Positions 54,011 through 64,000 of a stretch of 64,000 bases of DNA are shown one piece after another; the stretch's first letter is position 1, and each line of letters starts with the position of its first letter. The notes beneath the pieces were generated by a model. That model made no database searches and was not told the DNA's origin. It was given only the letters and a program-made list of their open reading frames with translations. Location: assembly GCF_949628215.1 (NCBI RefSeq), contig NC_134311.1:78114090-78178089 (forward strand), read 5' to 3'. The translations under genes and the position numbers were made by a program. The DNA comes from Phalacrocorax aristotelis. Lineage: Eukaryota; Chordata; Aves; Suliformes; Phalacrocoracidae.

Positions 54011-56689
54011 TGATCCAGCCCAATATCCCCTTTTATTTAAGAACATATTTGGGGTTTTATATCAATTTGACCACGTAGTCATTCATTTGAATGCACAGAA
54101 ATTGATTCAAGCAGCAGAGTAGTGTACAGGCTTCAGCCGTATCGCTCCTTGTGATATCTGGTCACCAAGAAGACAGCTTAAAAGTGGTTAGGACTCAGCC
54201 TGACAGTTTTTTAATCATTAGCAAAACAGGTGGTCACTTTTTAGTTAAATGCAAGCATTTAAGACTCTTACAAGCTAGCATTTTTCTTAAAATATATGTG
54301 GATCATGAATTTGACTTTATAGTGAGACTTTTGCAGTGTCCTGCACAATGTTCTTCAGATTTGATGCTTCGGAATTTCCTGGAAATGAGCAGGAAGAGCG
54401 AGGCCATGACTAGATAAGTATTCTTCTTACTACTTTTCTGCTGTAATGTTTGCTTCACAGTGCTTGGTCATCAGTCTTTCAAGACTTACTTTAGAGAAGG
54501 CAGATTTCACGTTCATTCATCCAAAATGGGTAGAGACCAAGTGACTCATAGTAGCAGAGCTGGGAATAACTAAGACTTTATAAATACCAGTTGTCTGTCT
54601 GATGCAGTTATTACCTTTTCAGTCATTTGTTTTTCATTGGGAATATTACATTTCTATGATACCAGTTGGAGGTTGGTACTGTACACTCCAACGGTATTGT
54701 CAAACTTTCTGAAGTGAAAAGAAGCAACTTGATGTTTTAGCCAGCTAAGGTTAAAACAGTGCTGTTCTTTTGTACTGTGGCTTTCTCATAGCAGTCCCCA
54801 TGAGCTGAATTACAGATAGATACAATTTCAGTTGTCAATAGCCATGGTTCCTCCAGATCTGGTAATGCCTTTTAGTCAGGACTATGCAGAATCTGTGAGG
54901 AGCTATTAAAAAAGCACTTCTTTGAATGTTGTTTTTAAAAGCCTTTAAGGTGAAGCTTTATTGTCCATGATTACAGTTACTGACCTTAATAAGTCATCTT
55001 AAAGGCAATTCACAGGCTTTGGATCACTGTAATGAAGTCCAGAAATTGTTGAATACCCTAAAACTAAGCTAGGGAAATTCAGTTAATATCTTGCCAGAGT
55101 TAGCTAATTATTGAGGGCTTATGAAGTTATAGACCTCACCTCAATTTAAAGTTGGTTTGACAACAGACACTTTATTTCCCTTTTTTGTTTTACAAGATCA
55201 AAATGGTTTTTCTACTTTAACACCTGTAGTGGACTTTGCTGTTTGTATGGAACTCACTGAACTACAGCAGTAACAAGACTATGCTGAATGAACAGACTGG
55301 GGTCAAATTAATACTTGATGCTCTTTTTTCTTCTACCTCCCCTTTTGCTGGGGAAAGTGTATATATTGTTCACATCTCCTGTTGCTAACCATTAGTTTTA
55401 TTCTTAAGAAAGCTCTGCCAGCTAAGCCTCTCTTTCCTAAATCAAGAACAGTAATGCAACAAATAATTTTTGGGGTAAATGGTGCTTTTATTTAAGGTTA
55501 AGTTTTTGGACGATTGGGGTTGTTTGGTGTTTTGTTGTTGGTTTTTTTTTTTTCCTCCTGTCAGTATTTGCATGGTACTAATGAAAACTACCAATGAAAA
55601 CTACCTTTTAACTTTCTTTTCCTCTTTATATAGGTGATAACTTGGTATCTGCTGTTGTTTCATTTCTGTAGTCAAATATATGCAAAGTCTTTTGTATGTT
55701 GTGGGAAAGAAATGTCTGTTGCCCGGTCTGTCTGTTATCCTCTCAAAGTAGAGGTCAAATTTCTACGCCTCTGCCAAGTGGTAGTAAATACTGTAGGAAG
55801 TATCTGATCGTAAAACCCTTGTTACAGGCATTATTTGTAATGCATATGTAACTGGCTTTTGGTCTGACACTTCTGTTTTTTGAAACACCTGGAATAGCTT
55901 TTGTTCATTTGTAGAACCACCTAGTGTTTACTGCATGCTATTTTTTCATCTGTTTGCCAAAAGCTTGTTCTAAATTAACGATCTCCTGCACTGTCCTTTT
56001 TCTTAATCAGGCTTTGTTCTCCTTCCATAACAGTCTGTGCCACAGCCCCTCTAATTCCACCAGCATCCACAGATGTTTTTCTATGCCTGTGGCATCCTAC
56101 AAGAATTTAACTTGTGTTGTGGCATTAGTTTCTTAGGAAAGCTCAGCTAAGGAGGAGGGTGTTAGGTTAGGTTAGCTGTGCTCTTGAGTATTGTTCAGTG
56201 GCACGGGTGAGCTTTCTTGGTGAGAAGGTAGCAGGTTATTTCCAGTGAAGCTACACCTGTTGCTTACTGAGTCCTAATTAGGTCATGACAGACCAGAGTC
56301 ATGAGTGCTTGCTTCTTCAGGAGCACTTGGGACATGTAAAGGCGATGGTACTGATCGTTAGAAATCCAGTGGGTGCTGAAATCAACTGGCACCTCTAACT
56401 ACTGGTCACAAATGATCACGGGTTTGGTGTCAAGAACAGCCCAACAGCAGCTGGTATCTTACCGCTACTAAAGTTTTCACAATTTGAATGCAAAGTGACT
56501 TTGCCTTTAGTGTGACGATACCGTTTAGTTTTCAGTAACATACCTATGGCAAATTCATGATACAATATTTAGGTTTTATACTGCTAACTTAATTATTAAA
56601 GCAACAAATGAATAATCTTAGTAGATTGTGGATGAGAAAATGACTGGAGATGAGGGTTTGGCTTACAGTTCCTTTCCAGCCTTTTTGTA

Positions 56690-56760
56690 GAATTTGGGCA
56701 TGTCACCTGATCTTTCCAGACCATAAAATGGGTATATTACTGCCCCGTGGCAGGAGGGTA
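56690..56760 (-). repeat. Possible ancient MIR-type SINE fragment
   Basis: CATAAAATGGGTATATTACT after GTCACCTGATCTTTCCAG resembles the reverse complement of MIR (cagtttccccatctgtaaaatggggataata). Confidence 0.4.
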
Positions 56761-59700
56761 CTGGCTTAAGGCAAAGACACAGCACTGGTATTGAATTAAA
56801 GTATTTGAAGCTTTAAAATACCTGAGGGTTGGTTTTGTTTATTTGCTGTGTACTATCACGTAGCAAAGGTGTGTAAAAAGGACCGATCGTAAAATACTTA
56901 AACTGTAGAGTCACTTAATATTGCTTAACTCATCTTTTTTTAAACAGCTGTCATAAATCCATACCACTTCTAGTTCAGCTTGAGCTTTCAGATAGCTGTA
57001 GGAGAGGGGTTGATGTTGGTGAGTGGCTGTGCGAGCTATGCAAGTACCCGCAAGTCAGCCCCGGGCGGTTGTCGCGTCGGTTAGGTAGGCAGCGCTGTTA
57101 GGGGAAAGGAACCTTACACAGAACTAGGCAAAACAGCTCTCATCTGCTGAGAGTATCTGTCCTCCTGATGGCAAGGGCTGTGCAGTTTTGGAGTGGTGTT
57201 TTGCCAGATCAGGTGAATGGTCCAGTGCCCCCCCTTGCTCCAGGTCTGTTGCTGCTGCCTGTTGTATAAGGTGCTCAGCTTGCCCTCCTTCTGGACCCTG
57301 ACCCCGATCTCATTCAGCCAGCTAGCCCCATGACGAGGTGCACAGCTTTCCTCTGGGAAGCTGAATTACAGAGGAAAGTGAAGGGTGCTAACTGGCCCAG
57401 CAAGTTGGCAGTTCTGCCTCTTTACAGTGGCAGTGGGCTGTGGGATGGACTCGGGGGCTCCTGGAACTGCAGCCTCTGCCCCATGGTGCTCCTTGCTACT
57501 TCAATTTCCAAATAGCAGCAATAGCAGGATACACTTGTGCTGGTCTGTGTTGGACCGGCTTTGATTTTTGGGGGAGACAGCACAAGCCCTTCTCGAATGA
57601 ATACTGTGTATGAGAATGAATATAGTACTGAGATGACTTATACTTTGAAGTTATATTGCAGTTGTCCTGATCTGCCGATTGGAGCTATTAGTGGATAACA
57701 CAGTTTTTTATTACTTTCAGGATATTTCAGATAAATGTTCCTAATAGAGAATCTGTGCTCTGAAGGTCAGGATAAATTTTCTACTGTTTTGCTCAAGCAA
57801 TTTGAAATGTGGCTTTTTTTGTGAGCATTACTTTATTGACCATGGTAGAGCAAGAGCCCAGCACTTCCTGAGAAGAGGTGTGTTTATATAGAATGCCATG
57901 AACCAGCAGGGGAAGCACAGAATACATTTCCTTTGAGTGACAGAAAAGGATAGGTAACATGGGAAAATCTGTTAAACTGAAAATACTAGAAAAAAGACAG
58001 TACATCCCTATGACTGTACTCAGTAGGATGATCTTCTGCAAGCTAATATACAGCAGAGGGAAAAAGAAATGAAGCATGGCTATTCTAGCATTGATTTCTG
58101 CCGTTAGTTTTGTTGAAAGAATAATGAAGAATCTAAGAGCAAGGCGCTTATATTTTCAGTAATAGATACTAATAAAAATATGCCCCCTCTAATTTTTATA
58201 GTAGAGGGCACTGTAGACTTTAAATCACTGCACACTTGAGAAAAATAGTTTCACTATGAGAAAGAAATGAGATTTTGGAAAGCTAAGTGCAGCCAACCCT
58301 ATATGCCTTTCTCTGTATGCTAATGAATTTATTTATGCAAGGACTGTGATTTTTTTTTTTGTGGGATTCCAGTGAAGCTGGTGAATGGCTCTTGGAGGCT
58401 TGCGTGCAGCCTTGTGAACTAACCCATAGCTGGTAGTTACCTTTCATTTGAAAGAGGCAGATGATGTGCATTAAGCATTACAGGGCAAAACCCTGTATTT
58501 TAATGTAAAGCCCTGCCTCTTTACAATGAAAAATGTTGCTTTTCAAGGTTGCAAAAGATGCTGCACAAACCTTTAACACATATACTTGCCATTTTTATTC
58601 AGTCTTGGATAATTTGTATATGCAGCCTGTTGAGCACTCAGTAGGAGCGGCCTATTTTTAACCGTCATTTGTTTATGCAAAACCAGTTGAAACACAGCAT
58701 TAGTTTAATCCTTTCTTCTTTTGTTTCATGCTGAAATTCTTTTACCGATTCTCTTACCATGTTGGTTGCGAAGGGTCCTATTCTTTAGGATGGTTACCCG
58801 GCCTGATTTATGAATCATCTGATAAAGAGCCAGGTCCACTCCCAGAAATCCGCCTTAGGTAGAATTGTATGCCAGTGAGTCAGCTTTAGGGCAGCATTTT
58901 CAAAGGAACACTATATAAATTACACTGTATCCATGTGGGGGTGGCTTAGTGTTATGAAAAATCTGCTCTCGAGCATCGTGCACACACATCCACACAGAGC
59001 TGAGTCAACTGTCTTGAGTTAAATAGAATGCTGGTCATGCTTCTGTTGTTCTAAGTGCATTGCTATGTGTGACACTTAAAATGAAAAAGAATGTATGGTA
59101 TCTTGAGGAGGAGATGAACAAGTCCAAAAGACAGCAGGTGGGAAGTGCAGAGAGCACAGGTACTCCTGTGTCTGTCTAGATGCAGATTAGGTTTTTGTTT
59201 CATAGAGGCCTCATTGTTTGGATTGATTAGTTTGTTGTTGGGCATGTCTGTATGCGTTTTTTGTGCTCTAATGTTACTGGTGAGTTTGCTGCATTAAGTG
59301 TGTTGGCTTCTAATGGAAAGGGAGGCAACTGGAGTAGGAAGAAAGCATGGCCAACATGCATATACACCTACAAAGGGTTTTGGTGAAGTTTTGGAAGTGG
59401 CTAGAGTCACATCTTCAGAGTTACGTGGCTCTGTCAGAAGAGGGCATAACCTTGGTCTTTGCCAAAAGTTCTGCCTGTATTAGGAAGTGGATGTTACAGT
59501 CAACTAGTCCGTACCCAGGTCGTGTGCTGCTTCTGTCCTTTCTATAAAGTGTTTGATTCAGATTTCTTAACAGGCTTGCTTCAGTTTTTACATTAAAAAA
59601 GTCAACTGTTTTCCATAATTTTATTAGCCTCAGTTACATACATTTGCCATTATCTGTCTCACACCTGATTTATTTCATCTGTGCTCAGTTATGTTGGGTA

Positions 59701-62384
59701 AATGTGAGATGTAATCCACTGGTGATGGAAATGTTTATGCAAGTATGAGCCATTATTCTTTATTCTGTAGAAATATGAAAACATATTCAGATTTAGATGA
59801 AAATACTGACTTCTGTGTCACTGGGTCTGTAAGGTAATAGATGCTCTGGAAGGATCGCTGTAGTTAGCTATGTACTCTGAACAAGTAACTCCTACGCATC
59901 AGTGCAGTCTAACTTTTCATTTATGTAGTCACAAAAGCTTAAAGAACGTACTTGAAGTTACTTTCTGCAAAAATGTAGGTACAGTTTCTCATTTTTTAAA
60001 AAATTACAGCTTGTGAATGAATTGCTAGGGGTGCAAGGAGGTAGTTCCAACTGTTTTCTTTCAGTGCACAAATGGCATTAAAAGACTATGTTCTGCTGGA
60101 TAATTTTTTTATTTAAACTATTGCTAAAACTGGCATAAGAAGGTGATATGGTTGTAAGCAGGGAAAAGTAGTGATCTGTTGGACTCTGAATAAGAGAATG
60201 TGTCAGTAATAAACTAAAGTGACTTCTAACAGCAGGCTGCTCTGAAAAACGTAGTACTTTTGAAGTAAGAATCTGTCAAATCCACAGCTGCTGAGAAAAG
60301 GAGCTGGTTTGCTTCATGTAAGCTAGACATTCTTTATTGTTAATCACTTCAATAATAACTAAATGAAAATGTACAAATAAGGTCAGGGTGTCATGGTGTT
60401 TATTGAGTGTTTCAGGCTTTACGGTTTGTTTGAGTGAAACTCATTTTCTTCTGGCATTGCAGGGTATATATTTATGAAGAAAGAACATCTACTGAGAGCA
60501 AACCAAACAAAAATATTATGAAGGATGTATGAGTGGCCAGTTATTGATAAAGGGCATACAAGCCATGTTCTATATAACTCTTTGTGCAGTAGTATGTATT
60601 ACTTAATAGCATACATTGCATGATAGTTGTTCTTTAGAAAGCTACTAACACCTCAGAATTTCATTTTTTACTTTTTAGTCATTTATCTTCAAAAATATCT
60701 TCTCAGAGCAAACAGTGCTGTGAAAGAAACACTCGGTACCCTTTCCTGTGTCTAGTTGGAAGCTGTGTGTTTTTAATCAAATTTTGGTTTTTTCCTAAAG
60801 GGGTGGTTTGTTGCGTGCCCTCCCTTCCCTTGTCTTCCTGCCAGCTGTGGCAGAAAATTTCTTGTTTTCTGCTGGCTTAGTGAAGTGAATATACCCAAGA
60901 AAGGATGAGCCAGTTCTGGTGCAAAGCAGGGAGCATGACTGTGCAGCCGCGGTGAAGTGGTAAAAGAGCAGGGGGTAAAACCCATCCCTGGTAGTGGCAG
61001 TGAGCTGTTAGGCTGGCTGGGCTATCTCTGTTAATTTGACCTTTAGAATCCTCTGGATTTCCTCACTAAAGTGCAGGTTTCATAGTGTACAAATTACATG
61101 CCTTTACAAATGAGTCCATAATTTGAAAGTATTTCCCAGGTGGAGGTACAGTTAGATATTGAATGGCTTCTGCATATTTGTATGCTCTATCTGTGGCTGG
61201 AAAATAAAGTAGTTTCTGTTGGAAAAATCTAGAACAGAAGTCTTTACAGAATTGTCTTTTAAAATCATCAGTGCAGTATCTGTGCATCAGGAAAAGAATG
61301 ATATTTCTGAGCAATGTATAATTAAGTATCCATCTGTGTAAGCATCACAGCTTATTTTTCAGTGCTGTGTTGATCTCATTTAAGTAAGAAACTCGTCTCT
61401 CTGTAGCATCACCTTAAGATCACCTTGTCTAGTACTGTTACTAGAAGAGTGAGTGGAAAGGAATGTATGTTTTTTTTTCACTGTAGTCTCTTCCTCTCTC
61501 TAATCTATACACTTCTCCAGGAGAAATAAATCAGTACATCTTTTTCGTTCTTTGAGACAAGGCATATACGTTCCCTGGAACTGTCTGTATTCTTCCCTGC
61601 AGCGATGTCTGTTTGAGTCGTGACAGAGCCTTTCCACTGAGATAAACATAAAATTCTTCTTTATTTATGTACTAACACTAGAATTGTTGACTCTTTAAAT
61701 AGCCAGTTCAAGGGACCTGGAGAGTATAAGCTTCATCAGAGCATATATTTTTTCCACGCACATAGAAACACACATCAGTGTTGATCAGATATACTTTCAT
61801 GAAGTTACTAGTCCCTGTGCTGCCTTCTCACTGAAAATATAATTCACTGATCCTTGTGTTGAGGGATTAAACCAGTGTGGTTTGAGTAGTTTACGTTAGA
61901 TGCTGCTTAATAGTAAAAAAAAAAAAATGTTCTCAAGCTGTTTAATAGACTGTTAGCAAGGTGGTACCATGTAGATGAAACATATTTATTTCTGGCAGAT
62001 AGGCCAGAGAGATGGAAAGGCAAGTACAGGTGTTGTTATAGTCCCTTTGGGACCTGTGAGGTAGATGATGTTCCCAAGTAGGACATCAGTGAAAAAAGAG
62101 TCTCTAGTTCACTTTGGCTGCCCTTTAGCGTTGTGTCGAGCTCAGTCCTTTGTGCTCCCAGGCTAAAAGGATGAATACTGCAGAAGCTGTTCTGCAGCAA
62201 TTAGTATGAATATTTAAATACATTTATTTTGGCCAGGCTAATAGTCGTCTTGTATTTGTTTGAGCAACCAAATTTTTCCTTGCATGTACATTTCAAAACT
62301 CTTAGAAAAGATATTTTTCTTTTCAAATCGCATGACCAGAGCAAAGCTGGGAGTTGCACTAGCAGGTAAAAGACATACTCCACT

Positions 62385-62455
62385 GTGTATAACTCTTGGC
62401 AAGTCACTCGGTCATCAAATCTATGTTTTACTTACTTGCATAATAAGAGAATTAT
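62385..62455 (-). repeat. Possible ancient MIR-type SINE fragment
   Basis: CTCTTGGCAAGTCACTCGGT followed by a diverged pyrimidine-rich part and GCATAATAAGAGAATTA has the order of the reverse-complemented MIR 3' half. Confidence 0.35.
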
Positions 62456-63058
62456 TTGGTAATGTAGATTTGTGGATGAAATATGTAGAAATACTGATGT
62501 TTATTACAGTATTGGGATGCATTTTTGTCTCAGAAGATGCGTATTCATCATTTGGGTTTGTTGATGCTGTGCTGTGGCGTTGGAAATAAATTGGTTCTTA
62601 TGTGATATTTATTACCTACGTTAAATTACCATCTCAAGAAATTCTTCTTTTAAGTTGCTTTCAAGAGAGTTTTAGTCTGCAAGTATTGGCAAACGTTTTT
62701 CTTATATAATGTTCCTGTATTTTACAGTATGTATTTTATTCTTTTTTTTTTGTTGGGGAGGTTTAGTATTTTTTGTTTTTAACATTTAGCAGACTGAGTT
62801 GTCATCTCCATTGTTCTTGTGTTGCCTGATATTAACTAAGCTTTCTTTCCTTAACTGGTGTTTCTTTCCCATAAATATTTTAGTAATTCCCTTGCACCAT
62901 CCAGCATTTCATTCATTAGCCTGAAGGAAGCATGAACTCTCTTTTTAATATTGTTTTAAAAATGAAGTTTCAAAGTGGGTTAGGGCAGATAGGACAACAT
63001 TGAGTTGTTCACAGCACCTTTTTGAAGCAGGGAAGTAGCCTTATTCTGTGCTGCAGAT

Positions 63059-63071
63059 GGGGGGGGGGGGG
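63059..63071. repeat. G13 homopolymer
   Basis: Thirteen consecutive G, followed by a short direct repeat (CATACAATTA twice at about 63079-63098). Confidence 0.95.
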
Positions 63072-64000
63072 AAGCAGCATACAATTACATACAATTACAG
63101 GCAGCTTGGGATGGATCAGGAAACTGAGGAAGGGTTCTCAGGGAACAGAAAAATCTCTCTGAACCACCCATGCTTTCTCGGGCTGCTCAAGTACTAATTG
63201 CCCTTGTCTGCAGAAGTGCATTTTTAAAAAACAGTAGATTACATCTTACTGCTGATTTTTTTGTCTACACCTTTCTTCAAGTGCCATAAATTTATTGTTT
63301 ACTATACTTCTAAACCCATAAACGATTTGTTCCATGCCTTTCATCTGCAAGCGAATGTGGTAGTTGAAAGATCTTTATTCTATGTTAAATTTTCACTTGG
63401 AATTCATGTGGAGGGCAAGGTGTGAATAAGGAAGAGAAAATGACAAATATTGATCTCTAAGGCAAAATTTCCCTGCAGGTGCTTCAGGTACTTTTGGGTT
63501 TATAACATGCACGTTATCAATCAGATAAATAGCTTGGGTTTTTGTTTTTGCGCTGAAGCAATGCAACTTATTAAATCATAACTTGAAGTAAAATCTAGGA
63601 TACTGGTGTGGGTGGATACTGTTTCTTGCTTGCAGCCCATACTATTTGATGCAGTTTTACTGGCAGATTTGAGAGAAAGTAGGTCAGCCTGTAGATTCTC
63701 ATACAACCAGGACTTGTATGGGAGACACTCAAGGACCTCTTGAATGGTGTATGAGATACTCCTAAGAAGTCTTCACATGACTCACCAGCACGGTAGTTCT
63801 CTGCTGAGAACAAATCTGTTACACGTAGCTGATGTTAGACCTTGCCTGTAGACGTCGTAGACCCTGTGTCCCTGACAATTTGGTATCCCTTCTTGTAAAT
63901 GCATCTTTTGGTACGTGAAACCTGCTGGCAGAGCAGTTCCACGGGAAAGGAAGGTGGCTGTAGTCTTGTGCTGGAACGTTCAGCAGCCACTCGGTTTCTG

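Larger units (their letters stand above)
49917..64000 (+). other. Probable ARK2N intron 1, continuing past the window
   Basis: Fourteen kilobases with no recognisable exon, long frame or CR1 copy. Content seen: MIR-like fragments near 53935-54010, 56690-56760 and 62385-62455, a G13 run at 63059-63071, and a small cluster of factor-binding motifs at 58652-58682. The gap in young repeats contrasts with the left half of the window. Confidence 0.5.

Noticed and set aside
61066-61314. Minus-strand 82-codon frame with a protein-like composition
   Set aside because: No family recognised and no convincing splice sites. Kept only as chance unless conservation shows otherwise.

Overview
The window is bird nuclear DNA. 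Evidence: several CR1 LINE copies whose 3' ends carry the bird-type ATTCTATG-like tail, a class I-type avian endogenous retrovirus remnant, GC-rich housekeeping promoters, and a gene order (PSTPIP2, ATP5F1A, HAUS1, then a CpG island where ARK2N/C18orf25 is expected) that matches human 18q21 and, from general knowledge, the avian Z chromosome. The species cannot be named from the sequence. A W-linked gametolog is not excluded, but the intact neighbourhood favours Z.

Layout. Positions 1-8.4 kb hold the 5' end of PSTPIP2 on the minus strand (exon 2 at 393-493, exon 1 ending at 8397, an intron of 7.9 kb between). From 8.4 to 12.5 kb there is its CpG promoter and a spacer with two CR1 copies. ATP5F1A (mitochondrial ATP synthase alpha) occupies 12.5-20.1 kb on the minus strand with all 12 coding exons. 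HAUS1 (augmin subunit 1) occupies 28.8-39.2 kb on the plus strand with all nine coding exons. The two genes stand head to head, and nearly all of the 20.4-28.7 kb between them is retroelement: a plus-strand LTR carrying a CR1, a minus-strand retrovirus fossil with its 3' LTR, further LTR pieces, and a CR1 inserted into an opposite-strand CR1. The last CR1 end lies about 5 bp from the HAUS1 core promoter. From 39.2 to 49.4 kb is intergenic DNA with CR1 copies and a possible solo LTR. A strong CpG island at 49.4-50.4 kb contains a likely non-coding first exon, and the remaining 14 kb looks like a long first intron, probably of ARK2N.

Points of most interest: (1) the last ATP5F1A exon contains one base more than the reading frame allows, which would replace the conserved C-terminus; (2) what was probably a shared ATP5F1A/HAUS1 promoter has been pulled about 8.3 kb apart by nested retroelements; (3) HAUS1 exon 1 is expanded by an Ala/Met/Glu/Ser repeat with six in-frame ATGs. 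No new enzyme system, CRISPR array, tRNA or rRNA was found. Exon coordinates were worked out by hand from reading frame, GT/AG sites and remembered human protein sequences.
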